In this document: in pieces, positions 38,011-64,000 of the stretch
How positions within the stretch are numbered: position 1 is the first letter of the stretch
How the letters are laid out: every line of letters begins with the position of its first letter
DNA from: Aquila chrysaetos chrysaetos
Taxonomy: Eukaryota > Chordata > Aves > Accipitriformes > Accipitridae
DNA length: 64,000 bases
Direction of reading: 5' to 3'
Assembly (NCBI RefSeq): GCF_900496995.4
Contig: NC_044004.1
Location: 50,064,224-50,128,223, forward strand
Notes under the pieces: model-generated
Seen by the model: only the letters and a program-made list of their open reading frames with translations
What the model was told of the DNA's origin: nothing
Database searches by the model: none
Made by a program: the position numbers and the translations under genes

Positions 38011-39065
38011 CATTTCAATAAACCCCATTTCCTCTGCTGACTATATTTTCCCTCCATTTCCATTCCAACCTAGTTGAATGGGTTGTCAACCATGGTTTGG
38101 CTAGCCCTGAATTGTCCCAATATGTAAATTAGACTCCCCCTCACTTAAATACCCTAGAGCGCAATTGTTCCTGCATTTCATTGTACCACCCATTACATGG
38201 ACAATGAATCCAGCCCCAAGTGTTTGCCTACACTAATGAATATATAGCTAATGAAATGAAGATTAATTAAATACTAGTGCAGTGACATAAGATAGGAAGT
38301 ACAATGAGAGCACTAAATTTCACTAATGATGTATTTATGAAATATGTGAACAAATTCTGAAACTGAAGGTTAAAATGTCTTTGAAACTAGACATCAAAAC
38401 CAAATACACAACTCACTCATTGCCAGCATGCTATACACAATTACTGCATTACATCAGTAATAATTGCTGTGGCAAGTTAGTAGCCCAAGCAGGATGCAGC
38501 CCAAACCATAGGGCATCAGGTACTGCATTCACCAGTTTACTACTAGGCAGCAGAGCAAGTGCAGCCCATTCATAAAATCCTCTACCCAATGAACAGAATT
38601 TCTGGACTGGATCAGCCTAGACTACATTCATCTTATATGGCTGTAATGACACTGTCCTCATTACACCAGGGTTTGATTTAAACTAGCATTGATGAAAACC
38701 AAGCTTCAAACATACCACAATTCTGTTTGCTGCCACTGATTACGCGAAGAAAACATTCAGCCACATCTGCACTTTGTGAACATATAGGACTGCTAAGAGG
38801 CAATTTGACTTCCATTATAACATAGAAGAGCATCGGGTTGGTTTTAAATTACACATTAATGCAATGGTACTTAACCAGTTTTTCTGAAGCCTTGCATTGC
38901 CAACACTCAGTGGAACACTAATAACGCTTTATTTCTTCAGCCAAAACTTTACCACCTCTTCAGCTTTCTCACACCAACTTTGGGACAATCTGCTTAAGAC
39001 TGCACTATCTGAACATGCTTTTCTACCTGGAAAATCTGCATAGGTTTAATGTTCTTTCAAACAAG

Positions 39066-39083
39066 CCCCCCCCCCCCGCCCCC
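39066..39083 (+). repeat. Poly-C tract
   Basis: Twelve C, one G, then five C. A simple tract with possible G-quadruplex on the minus strand. Confidence 0.9.
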
Positions 39084-42000
39084 AATATATTTCTTTTGCA
39101 TCATTAATGCTTTTGTCACTGAAATGCAGGTCACAGGAGTTCCATTTGCTGCTTTGCTGTCATTGGAATGGAGTTTAGGGAAGCTTTCTTGCCTCAGCTA
39201 AGGATAATTATACTAAAACTGGTTTGTGTTTGTATTATTGGTCAGCAGTTATCACATTATCTGCACCAAAACAGAGGTCAACAGAGGTGTACCCTGAAAC
39301 ACTGCGCTTTTTGCAATTATTTTCTCACATACAAGCAATGATGCAAGAGGGAACAACGTGAACCTGAACCCAGACCTACTGTAACTGTGCTGAAAAAAGT
39401 AGAAACAATGCTGTAAAACCTGGGTGGAAGATTTATATTACTATTATCCTCTAGATAATTCCACAGTTGGATATGAAAGCCAATATATAAAGTGATTTTT
39501 GGCCATCTCTTACAAAATTAATCTCAGAGAATTAGCCCAGTGGACAAATACTGAAGGTCAGATTTTTTTGGTTTAATAAGTACGTAGATAAATAGCATTA
39601 GACAAGCCATGTTTAGGAAGCCTAGGTCAACGGTACTTAAATAGCAGTGTGGGGGATGAACATAAACTCAGAAGCCTTAGGGGAGATAGGGTTTCTTGGC
39701 ATCCTGAGCTACTTGGTAAGTTATAGCGGAGGGTCTTCTCCAGAGTGCAGAGCTTCCGAGAAAGTCAAGCTACACAGAGTCTGGGAAAAAGAATCACTGC
39801 TGCTCACAGACTGCATTGTTGGGTGGCACTAATGAAACTTGGTGATAAATCTGCTGGGCACACCTGGCAATCCTAGAAATCCAAGTCACATTCAAAACTT
39901 CCAATTTTCTTTCCCAGCACATGCTCTTCTGGCCTAGCCTGCCCCTCATATTAGTGACTTCCAGCCATGCAAGGGAAAGCTAGGCTTTTGCTGTGTTCAA
40001 ACAAGTGTCAATGTGAGAGTTGCAGAATAGAGAGGAAATTAATCCAAATATGTGTGTGGGATGATACAGCCTGATATCTAGATCCCTGTGTGAAACCTGC
40101 TGTCCAGATCCATTTATAGCTTAAGTTTCAAAACAGACAAAGGAACTGAAAGAAGTCAGAAGTACTTAAGTCTTGACTAGAAAGAGCCATGTAGGTACCC
40201 GAGTCTATGCATGAGTGCCCATGTGAATTTAAGTGGAAGGAAGCGGTGGGGGGAGAGCAGCTAACTCAATGTCTCTCTCAAGTTGGGGCAGTAGGCTTGC
40301 AAGGAAAGGAAAGGAGGAAAAAAGTCTGAAAGCATTAGTCAGTTTTCTGTCATGTCTGTGATGAACATGCTTCTCTCTCTCCTCAGAGGGATTTAGAGCA
40401 GCGACCTACAAACTTTTGTGTCAGCAGCAAAGAACCATAAAGGTTCGGCTATGCTCTGACCCAGTCCCATTACCACTAGAGATGTTTCTGTGCAAGTGAA
40501 AAAACAGGATAGATGACAGAGAGGAAACACTAGCTACCACTGCTATCATACATCTTATTGAATTCACTTTACTAATACCAGGGCAAATCGTGTAAATTAC
40601 CTGCCTAGGGCCTAGTAAGTTTGGTCCCTTGAGTTTTCAGTTTGGTATAATCACTAGCTTGATTAATCGTGTGGCAGTTCCGTAATCCTGCTCTGCTCAC
40701 TCAGAGGATAAGCACTGGATACTAATTTTTTAAGTTGTTTTTTTTTTTTTTAAAGCTTCTAGAGGCCAAAGTCCATCTTTAATGCATATTATTAGTTCAT
40801 TCCTAAAAACCAAACACCTGGCTGATTGAAGCAGGTTACAGATGCCCTTGAACCTTTTGAATAATCACAGTATGCTCCTGACTTGGTTTATTTCCACTTC
40901 TATCAACAGCTACCATTATCCACCGAAAATACCTACTGCCATCCTGGGATCTAAAAGATTCGATACTCCATACTCTCTTCATGTTTACTTTATAACATTT
41001 ATACAGACTTGGTAGCTCTGTATCTTTTAATTCTAAGATACATTTTGATATTTGGTATTCCATTTAAAGTCCCAGCTTTGGGAATCTGGTGGCTTCATGA
41101 GAAACCACACCCCTAAATTTGATTTGATATTGTTAAAGTGAGTTTAAAGAAAACCTGAGAATATGAAACAACTTTAAAAAAATAAAGCCAAGTAATTAAG
41201 AAACAAAACACTTACTACTACTTAAAAAGAGAAGAGAAAACAACCTCACACCCCTCTTGATTTAAGCCAGTCTTGTGATCTGGATTGGGGGGTTCAAACT
41301 CTCAACACTAAGTATTTCAATGAATTCACATCACATGGATTTGGATCCATACGTAAATGCGTAATAGAAATTCAAGCCTGAACATCTAAGTGAATATAGC
41401 CACACTGTGAAGAGATAAGCTATGAATGAATAGCTTAATTGGACACTTGCAAAATTAACTTGTCAAAAGTAATTACTCTATACATGATCCAACTGGAAAT
41501 GTTTTATATCAACCACAATTTAAAATACCATTTAAGCTATTCCTTGGCCTTTGAAAGATATATCCACAGTGTGCTGCTTATTTACTATGCTACTACCATG
41601 CATTTGCAAATCTTTCAAGCACTCTTTGGTACAGAGAGACAACAAATTCATTTTGTGTTCAGTTCTGAAGAGGTTAGCAGATTCCATGAAAAATACAGTC
41701 AGTGTAAGTTCCTCATTCTTTCTCCTCCTTAAGTTACAGTAAAATTATCCTGACTAAATGTATGTCTTTGCTTTCTGTGTATAACAATAAAAATGGATTT
41801 TAAAATGAAACAGCTGGAGACTGGGAGACATTTAGTGATTGGGAAAGTTGAAGTAAACATGACCACAAGCAAGACTGTGTAATTAGAAGACATCAGAATT
41901 CACACAGGAACTACCATGGAAGGTAGTTCACCCCTTTTCATTGAGGGTATAAGCTACTTGGCATTACCAAACACTATATACACACATTTACAATACAGTA

Positions 42001-44377
42001 TGTCCAGACCTGCATATTTCAGAGCACAGCTTGTTGTACTGCTCTTGTCCTTTGTGCTTTCCAGTCACTGAAAGAGTGCCAGTAGTACTAGCTGTTTCAA
42101 TTTCTGTCCGTTTGGTTTTTCTGGTGTTTTTTTCTAATTAATGCTTAATTCCACATTTCAGAACATTGTAAGAAAACAACAGACATGCTTTGGGGAAGAA
42201 GACTCCAAGAGGAAGTTAAATCTCTCCCTCTCAGGACCTAAAAGAAATAGTAAGTTTTGCATGACTCGTATAGCTGTAAGAAAATGGTCCCTGAACTAGA
42301 CAGTTCCTATCTAGTACCATGAGATAGCAGATCATAATTGGAAAAATAAAATCTCTTGATACACAGATCTATTTCCTTCATCCATGCATAAGGCAGCTGC
42401 ATACCTATTCAAAATAGTGTCTCACTGAATTTCCACCTCAGTAACACAGGAAGCAGTAATCCAAAGCATGCTGTCGAGGCCAGGTACATCACATAGCCTT
42501 CCAATACAGTCACTACTGCATGTCTGGCCTAGCAGAAAGGTTCTTCTGTACATTCATTAAAAACATATGAATTGTCTAGTGACTTGGTAGAGTATCACTT
42601 CTCCTCATACTGGTACTATCCTGATGAAAAAAGACTTCCTATGCAATCACTTATGTATCACCTTAATCTACACAGTAGCAGCAAAACAAGAGAAGAGAGA
42701 TCAAAAGTATTGTTAGAACAAAAGCCAGCAATGCATTCATAGACCATTACCACTACTTAGGCCACTGCAGTGAGCATCAGGAGAGACAAAATACTACTAG
42801 AGTAGATAGAAAGCTGTGCTACCATACTATAACTGCTAATCCTTGGAGAGGAAAGAGAAGGGCATGTCACAAAGCTGGAAGGTTGGTCTCTAAAGTCCCT
42901 TAGGCAAGGGCTTTATTGCAATCATCTAACACATGCTAACTCTTTTGGTTTGCTTTAGCAGCAGTTTTGGGATCAATCCCAAACTCTTACTTAAGTCCCT
43001 GAGAGTTTTGTTTGAACAAGGCCTGTAGAAGCAGCCTTCCGACAAAGTCAAAGTATACTGTGCTGCTGCTGGCTTGTACTGAATTCCTTGCACATGCTGA
43101 GATACTAGACAAGGTAAGGAGGAAATATAAACATCAAAGATTATCCAATGTATTAAAACTTAATGAGCCATTGCCCCAACACGTGCAAAGAACACAACAC
43201 CTCTTACATTCTGGCTTCAGACTGCAATTTACTAATCAGTTACTGAAGTAACTCAGTCCCAAAGCAGTTACTGATTGATCGGTTAATAAAAGTTTCCACA
43301 GAGACGATTGCACTTCCATAACTGGAAGTTTAAGGGGCAAATCTGAGATGATGTTTAAACAAAAAAAAACCCAAAAAACCAAGAAAACCACAAACAAAAA
43401 AACCAACAACACCCCCCCTTCCAAAACAGCACTTAATTATTTTCCTTACCTTTAAAATAATAGTAAAAGAGGTATTCTACTAGCAATGTATTTTATACAT
43501 TGGCATATGGCTTTAATACAGCTGTTGTCCACAAGACTGCACAATTATTTATATTTTTTAACAACAACAACAACAAAAAATCAGAAAACAGAAGCTCTGT
43601 GATATAGTATGTACAAAACACCACCCAAAGAGTCTTCAATGGGGCCAAGTTATCCCATTAGCAACCAGGTCACAAGTTCAAAACAAAATGAAAAAAGATC
43701 CTGGTTAGTCAGCAGCCTATGTGAAATAGGCTGCTGTTACTGGTGAGCAGCAGTTCACACCAGTCAGCATAAGCTGATGGTGCCACAGAAAGCCCAAGGA
43801 CAGAATAAATGACACAAGATGAAATACTTGATTCAACTTTGTTAGCAGTCCTTTCCATTAGGACACTAGATACACAAGTAACAAAACAGGAAATACGTTT
43901 GTGCTGCTTCTGTGTGTTCTGCCCTTTTTGTACACAAAGGCACACACTTCTCCAGGTTGTCACAATACGGCTCTGTTTACAAGCTCTCAGTTAATGCCTG
44001 TGAATAACACACTAACTGTCTTTACCAGGTCCATGGAGAAATCCTAACGAGGATTCGAAAGCAATGAGCCTTTCTGAGTCTGCAGAAAAACACACCAACC
44101 CAAAACAAACAAAAAAAACCCCACCACACCAACAAACAGCATCCCTCCATCTAATCTACTAAACAGCAGTACTTACTTTCTTCTGTATTTCACTCATCAC
44201 TTTGGTATGTGAGTATCTGGTGTTTATACAGGAATGAGTATTATTTAATTGTGAGGTAGATGAATAATTTCAAGGGCACTGTCATTCTCTTTTCATGCTC
44301 AGGAGGAAGCAATGTTTACATTTTTTATTTCACAGGAAAAGTAACCAAACACATAGGTATGGCAAAAAATACAGTAC

Positions 44378-44394
44378 GGGGGGGGGGGGGGGGG
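44378..44394 (+). repeat. Poly-G tract (G17)
   Basis: Seventeen consecutive G are followed by A/C-rich low-complexity sequence to about 44430. The overlapping open frames are artefacts of this composition. Confidence 0.9.
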
Positions 44395-46914
44395 AAACCA
44401 AAAAAACAAACAAAAAAAACAACCACCACAAACATTCTTGCCACTTATTAAAAAAGCAGAACATACAGATTTTGCTTCAAATGCCACAGGCACTGTGGGA
44501 AGATGAGAACAGCAGTGCAACTATAAAAGTTAAAAAAAAGAAAAAATTATGTCCCAGGGTAAAGACATTATATCCAGGAGGATAAGGGTTTCAACCTGTG
44601 TTCTTCAAGCCCCCTTGTGTGACGCATAACGCAACATATAGGTGTATACATTTGAAGGCAAGGAATATAGAAACAGTTCTGAAAATAAATAACCTTATAA
44701 ATCAATCCTAAACAAACAAAACAAAAGTCTGTGTTGTTGCATAGGAAAAAAGATGAGACAGGGCTGTCTCACTTCAGGATCTGGAACCCTGTTCAAAGCT
44801 TTTGAGCATTTATCTGCAGTATTTTCCTTCTTTTCCTTCATTTACATTTCTGCTGCGCTTTTAGTGCAGTAATTAATCACAGAGTTCCATCTGGTCAACA
44901 GTTTTAGTTCACATCACTATTGCTCCAGACAATTAAAAACAATCCTTAGTGCTAAAAAACAATAAAGGCAGCCCCCAGAAGCACTGTTATAAGGCGCTGG
45001 AATATAATTTTACTTTAAAATATAACCTCTTCAAACTGGCTTCAGCCTACAAGTAATCTCACATTTTAAAGAAATCCCCCCCTGAAAAGCAGTACCTTGA
45101 CAGGATTTAACACTTGAGATCAACTTTAAATTGTTTTTGATTAAAAAACTAGTTTTAGACTAAACTAATGTCATTATTATAACTGGCTGACTCCAAGCAT
45201 TATGTTGCTTGACAACTCTTTCAAACAATTCCTTTGCTTTATTCATGACAGAGAAGTCAATAATAATTGAAGGTTTTGATTATTAATGCCATCTCTTAGT
45301 CAGGGAAAACATTTTGATGCGTATTCCCGATTTGACTGTTCAACTAAAATTTTTCTTCTTTAACAAATTTAGCATAGATCTTTGTGTCTATTTTTTCCTG
45401 GGGTGGGTCTGTCAGCTGGAATCTTATAAATAAGTATATGAAACTGAAGCCATAAACAATTTAAAAGGATACCAGAACAGACAATCTAAACCTCAAGTGC
45501 AGTTTGGAAGGTATAGTTTGTCTAAAATTAGATACTTCGACAAGCATCAAGCCTACATCAGGCTACCTTCAGAAACAAAAGATTAGGATTTAGTCTTGTA
45601 CTTTATACAATAGCATTTAGTTCCTTCCCTTATCCTGGGGTCAAAGGAGAAAGTTCTTGTTCGAGTACTGGTTATGTGAAACCATACGCTGCTGAAATCT
45701 TATATCCCTGACTTATGTATAAAGTCATAGATAGCCTGCAACAGGAGTTATGGCTCTTAATTTAGGAAGTAACAGGCTTCAGACATAATGCAGCTCTTTG
45801 AAATTTCAGTTGAAAATTGTAAACAGAAGAAACAGAATACAGAAAAATGCAATGCAAAAAGTAACAAAACACAGGAACAAATGAGTCTCGCTTCTACATG
45901 CTTTTTCTTTATCCTTCCTTGTTCTTTATTATATGGAGTAAAAGTGAAAACCAAAGGCTGGAAAGACGTTTTAAAGGCTTTCTTGCAGATGACAACACAA
46001 TTAGAGAGAATATATTAGTAAATTCTAGATCAGCTAAACATTATGAATCACTTTCTTCTGCATGCTTCATCACAGACAGTACACACATGAGATTCATACT
46101 GTAAGTTTTTGGACTCTTCTCTGATCTAGAGATTTTAGCCTAGTCTCTACTGTTTCCAAATGTAGTTCCCATTGCTTGAAAAACATACTATAAAAGAAAA
46201 CCACCACCACCAAAGCATAGCCCTTATAGACTGAACTGTACCTAAATACAAACCAGACCTGATTCCTAAATTATAACTCAAGCATTTAGAAAACATTGTA
46301 TATTATAACAGGTCCAAACCGAAAGGAGTGATCACCCTGTAAGTAAATCATACTGATTTCCAGCTAAAACAAATTAATTCCTGGGCAACTGGAAATCATA
46401 CCAAAGGTAACATAGGCTCATAACATGAATTTTCTAAGAACTTAGTCAAGATACAACACCAATATGGCAGTGATATACTAGGAAAACTTCTTATGCCTAT
46501 AATAGCTGAACTTCACACTGGAAAAAAACCCAATAGTTTAATTTATTAAACAATAGGATTAGTAGTAGAACTCACCATAAGACAAGGTTAGTTGTTCTGA
46601 ACTCCCTCAAACAAACACTACCTTTGCCTTCAGGGAATGAGCTATAAAGCTCCCCAACTTCAATAAACCCAGTAACCACCTTGCTGCCAACTAATTCAAG
46701 GAGCATACTAGTACCAAAGTGCTAGTTTTCAAGATTGCCAACACCTGATTCAAATCACAGGTGCAGCCACTTGCTCATTGCAGCACTTCTGGGCAAGACA
46801 TGCCCTGTGAAAACCAATACAGAAGAGTGATAGTTTCTCATGGCTGAACTGAAGATACAGGTAGTCTCCCACAACATAGCCTCTGAGGAATAGTGAATTC
46901 ACCTTCTACAGTAA

Positions 46915-46950
46915 TATGTATATGTATACTTATGTATATGTATATGTTAC
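46915..46950 (+). repeat. TATG/TATA microsatellite
   Basis: Imperfect alternation of TATG and TATA units. Simple sequence with no other feature. Confidence 0.8.
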
Positions 46951-49900
46951 CTTTATATTTCCATTACTGTTTATAGAAATTGCTTGTGCATACATGTTTA
47001 TTGCGGTAGTTTTTTCTAGCCAAGTCTGGCCCTTATTTTCAACTCATGAGTCATAACACTTTCATGAAAGAAAATGGCACTACCTGTCTGTCAATAAAAA
47101 CTGATGTCATTTTGTACATTAACACACCTTGATACAAGACCCCTCAAACCATGAGGCCCTTCACAGTACCCAATATATCACTGCCTGCATGCGTGTACAC
47201 ATGGTCAGCAGATCATACAAGGCAACTCTATTAGCTCCCTAAATACTGTCTCCTGTGGTCAAGAGAAATACCGTTTTCCAATCTGCAAGATCAAGTACAT
47301 TTTTTTGTATTTGCCATCTCCCATTACTGGTAGATAGATGAATTGAATCAATAGTCCAGGCTGAAAATCATTGCCCATATTAGTTGAAAGTTGCAGAAAA
47401 AGAAGAAAATTTCCCTCTTTATACCTGTAGAGAAAAAAACGCTTTCAAGGTACACAGGTGATCTTAGGGGCCTAAAAGTTTGAAAACATCCCTTACCATA
47501 GCTTGCCTCCAAACTTAACAATCCTCTTCATTATTCTTCCCTGTAGGGCAATGTCTGATTATTTGATAGACTACAGATCTACTCTTCCAAAAGACACACC
47601 TTCCACTTCAAAATCTAACAGAGGTTCCTGCCTGTTCCTTATTTCACATGCTGAAATAAGACACTGCAGGCAGCCTGTGAGGTATCTAAAAAACACCCCA
47701 GTCTGAATACCCCATTCCCTGCTATACCAAAAGGAGATCTCATAGTCCACAGAAGGACTAAGTATGTGTGCTAAATATGGCTTGCAAGAAAGCAGAATTT
47801 AGAGCTCAGACCCTATAAACTGAAATTCAAAGGGATCTTCTTTCAAATAAATGGGACAGACTGCATGTTTATGGCTTAAATGATGTGCTGTTAGGTTTTT
47901 GTCCTCCACAAAATTCCAATTTCCTCTCAGGCATTGGTTAAATTCCTGTCTCTAAGACAGAAGTCTACATAGTTAGTACTGAACTATCATTGCACAAATC
48001 TTTATGCAGTGCTGGAGACGTTTTCCTATTCCAAGCCACAGCATGATCTGTAAACACACTGCAAAGTAGAAGCTGCTGCCCAGTGTATATAGGGAACAAA
48101 TACGTAGCTTTTCCTACCTCAAAGTAAGCTGCTGGGAAAGGCAATTATTCCCTGCTTGTCTGTGATTGATCAGCTTCCTGTATATGGATGTGTCAGCTTT
48201 CATTTATTACCTACTTGGTCACTGGCACAGGGCTGCAAAGAAAAAGGTTTTTCTAATAGGATTTTTTCTGGGAAAGGAATTAAAATAGCATTGAGACAAT
48301 TTAAATCACAATCAATGACACTTTCCAATCCTCCTCTCTACGTAAGACAACACCCATACAGCTAAAAGTTTCCGGGGAATTGTTTGGAATGCAGAAAGTG
48401 GATTTCAACTCCTCTGTGTTGTCTACTCCCTTTTAAATAATATGCACAGAGGGCAGAATTCTGGGCAATCAAGGCATAGTAAGTCTTTAAGTAACATGAT
48501 TTTAACATTCATAAGGTTTTAACTTCTTAGTGATTATTTATGAAATCTTCTGTTACATCAGGATAACAGGTTTAAAAGAAAGTAAAATAATCTGAAACTT
48601 ACCATTTTTACAACAGTAAAAACATTTTAGAGCTATATTCAGAACCCACCCTCATAGCTAGGTTGAAATGATCTGTCAATCCCTACAAAGTATCAAATAA
48701 TAATTAAATTCAGAGTTCATGGAGGACAATTGTTAAAGGAATAAATCTGTTGCAGAAATAACAATCATATACTAAAGCTTCAGCCTGAAACACATTCTTC
48801 ATCACAATACATTGCATAGGCCCCCACTAAGTCCAAAAGACAATAGGGTTTTTCTCATATCAAATTATCAAAACCTCTTACCTATTCCATTGGCTTAAAG
48901 ACTGCTATACAGGATTTATACTAGGTTATCTCATATGTGAAGAGGTTCACAACAGGAGAGAAGGAAAAGGGTCACACTGATGTTCTTTCATTCTCCACAA
49001 CATGTCCAAGACGGCCTGTGGCCAGTTCTTCTTTACTGGAAAGGAATTTTGCCTTGGTCACACTTTGATGTACAAAGGAGGAATATTCCCCAAGAAAAGG
49101 AATGAGACAAACTAATTAAGCTATGTTGTACAAGTAACTGTAGATCAGCATCTGCTGAAGGTCTCTCTCAACTGGTTTTTCTCATAAAGAACCTCCCCTT
49201 AATTTAACTCATTTAAAATATAAATGTATTAGAAAATCAGTGCTATGGAACAACCATTATAAAACATTTTCTTAGTTGGATAAATTATCTTCCATATGAT
49301 TCTGAACCACTCAGCATCTCATATTTGAGCTTAGGAAGACAAGAGGTTATAAAGGTTGCAAGATACTGTCAAGTGCTTATGTGCACCACTGTCCTCTGCT
49401 GGAAGAAATCAGTCTTACTTGTATGTTTGTGACTGATTAGCTTCTATTAGCAGTAGCTGACATAAAGCAACGATGACATAAGCAACATTTAATATACATT
49501 CCCATTTAAGCTCCACAGGCCTGTGGCTTAGGACATAAGGTTGTTAATTCTACTGTCCGTGCAATGTAGCTGTGTAAACAGCATTTAAGATGTTTGCATC
49601 TGCCCCGGACAGTGCTCTTTATTACCATGTATTTGTACAGCGCTGACACCCCCAGGCCCTGCAGAGACTGGACCTTGCTGCTCTACATACATGGGAGTTA
49701 AGATCCAAGATTTCAACTGCATGGTACCGTATCATCTGACGCACATGGTTTGCAAAATGCCATCTATAAAATAGCAGCTGGTTTTGTAACAGCCTGAACC
49801 CCAAGGAAAAATACATGCAACCCCTCTGAGGACCTGAGCCTAAGACATTTTAAACAACAGCTAAAAGAAAGACACAAACAAAATCACAGTCTCTTGCTCC

Positions 49901-50431
49901 AGCATTTCTAGGACAAGCGTTGATTTTCTCAGGATAGGCAGAAGACCTGTAGACCCAAGCATCAAGGCCTTTCGAGACCCCCTCAAATTGTAGTGCAGCC
50001 GCTTCCCGCACCAATGCTACCACGTTTTTGGGTGCCTGGGAAAACACCTCTCCGGGAAAAGGTAAGCAGGAGAGCTGTGTGTGAGGAGGACTTGCACCTG
50101 CCTGGTAACAGGGCGCCATTACATTGAGCCACGAAGGCAGGGGAGGCCTTTCCACCGCAAAGGTGAGGAACAAAAGCCCCACGTTCACCACAATCTGAGC
50201 AGACCCAATCTTCACCCGGCCCCCAGTGAAGACGGGGAGGTACGTGCCTGCAGCTGACTCCTCACCTCTACCCTGAGGAGCAGCAGAACCTTTCACGGAC
50301 GCTTCCCCTCGCCAGAGCCCGCCCCCGCCGCAACTCCCGCCCGCCGCGGCCGCCCTCCTCAGGTGGCGCGCGGGGGCACACCCGAAGTGCCGGGCGGTGC
50401 GAGAAGGGCGGAGCCAAGTAGACGGACCTGG

Positions 50432-50444
50432 CGGGAGTTGTAGT
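50432..50444 (-). promoter_or_regulatory. ZNF143-type motif, minus orientation
   Basis: The minus strand reads ACTACAACTCCCG, very close to the ACTACAAYTCCCAG core bound by ZNF143 (and THAP11-associated complexes) at CpG-island promoters. It lies about 107-119 bp upstream of the GATB start codon. Confidence 0.75.
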
Positions 50445-50496
50445 CCGTCCGCCAGCCCCCCCACCCGCCGCTCCGCGCAGCCATCCCGCGCGCCGG

Positions 50497-50510
50497 ACTA
50501 CATTTCCCAG
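50497..50510 (+). promoter_or_regulatory. ZNF143-type motif, plus orientation
   Basis: ACTACATTTCCCAG matches the ZNF143 core with one or two changes. It lies about 40 bp upstream of the GATB ATG and faces the opposite way from the motif at 50432-50444. Confidence 0.75.
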
Positions 50511-50547
50511 GGGGCGCCGCGGGAGCCTCTCAGCAAGCGAGCAAGGC

Positions 50548-50558
50548 AAAATGGCGGC
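50548..50558 (+). promoter_or_regulatory. YY1-type motif over the GATB start codon
   Basis: AAAATGGCGGC matches the YY1 consensus AANATGGCGGC and contains the proposed initiation codon. YY1 sites just downstream of the transcription start, overlapping the ATG, are common in housekeeping genes. The A at -3 and G at +4 also make a favourable Kozak context. Confidence 0.7.
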
Positions 50559-50699
50559 GGCGGCGGCGCGGGGGTGCGGTGGGGTCTGGCGCCGGGCGTG
50601 GCAGCGCGGCGGCGGCGGGTGTCCCGCCCCCACTCCCCGCGGGCAGCGGGCCGTCTCCTGTAACGCGAGAGGCGGGGCGGTGCCGGCGGGGAAGAGCGG
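50551..50699 (+). CDS. GATB: GATB exon 1: mitochondrial presequence (donor uncertain)
   Basis: This is the probable first coding exon of the mitochondrial glutamyl-tRNA(Gln) amidotransferase subunit B. The ATG at 50551 is the only in-frame start in the CpG island and has a good Kozak context. The first 50 residues start MAAAAARGCGG, contain seven Arg and one Lys and no Asp or Glu, as expected for a matrix-targeting sequence. Mammalian GATB also begins with a poorly conserved Arg-rich segment, so sequence similarity cannot confirm this exon. Its 3' end is inferred: exon 2 needs two leftover bases from exon 1, and the GT at 50700 (CGG|GTACGG) provides them. Stronger-looking donors at 50876 (GTGAGA) and 51044 (GTAAGA) leave one base and would shift the frame. 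The start is fairly secure; the end is not. Confidence 0.65.

Positions 50700-64000
<13,301 letters not shown>

Larger units (their letters stand above)
36061..50204. other. Intergenic, upstream flank of GATB
   Basis: I find no exon or further mobile element that I can name. Simple repeats are a TA/CA tract at 37984-38010, C12 at 39066-39077 followed by GCCCCC, ACA units near 43561-43577, G17 at 44378-44394 and TATG/TATA units at about 46915-46950. Base composition is AT-rich until about 49,900, when it rises into the GATB CpG island. Confidence 0.6.

Overview
This window looks like nuclear DNA from a neoavian bird. The evidence is a protein-coding locus of vertebrate type with large AT-rich introns, CR1 LINE fragments (including one that starts with the avian CR1 3' tail motif), and two LTRs that match, from memory, retroviral LTR families common in birds. 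There are no bacterial-style operons and almost all open reading frames are short chance ORFs. I worked by eye only; no database search was possible.

Layout: positions 1 to about 50,200 form a gene-poor, AT-rich stretch in which I find no convincing coding exon. Recognisable items are mobile-element relics: an old CR1/L3-type LINE (about 13,060-13,640, minus), a solo retroviral LTR with a perfect 5-bp target duplication (18,168-18,748, minus), an eroded CR1 (about 19,240-19,640, plus), a probable L2-like LINE relic (about 25,010-25,480, minus), a CR1 3' end split by a roughly 1-kb LTR with a 6-bp duplication (26,051-27,240), a long degenerate CR1 (28,285-29,065, plus) and another CR1 (35,685-36,060, plus). 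Homopolymer and microsatellite tracts are scattered between them.

At about 50,205-50,905 there is a CpG island with two ZNF143-type promoter motifs in opposite orientation and a YY1-type motif over the start codon. It drives GATB on the plus strand. GATB is the B subunit of the mitochondrial glutamyl-tRNA(Gln) amidotransferase (GatCAB). Exon 1 encodes an arginine-rich, acid-free presequence. Exon 2 (52,754-52,904) encodes the start of the GatB catalytic domain, with an unmistakable GLEIHAQ signature. The rest of the window, 52,905-64,000, is intron 2; exon 3 was not found and probably lies beyond the right edge.

From known vertebrate gene order (human FBXW7 - GATB - FHIP1A), the long left flank would be the intergenic interval leading toward the FBXW7 3' end. 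That is inference, because no FBXW7 exon is seen. I found no previously undescribed multi-gene system here. The most informative observations are the exon 1 splice-donor problem in GATB, the possible divergent antisense transcript from its promoter, the LTR nested in a CR1, and the shared 3' ends of two otherwise different LTRs.
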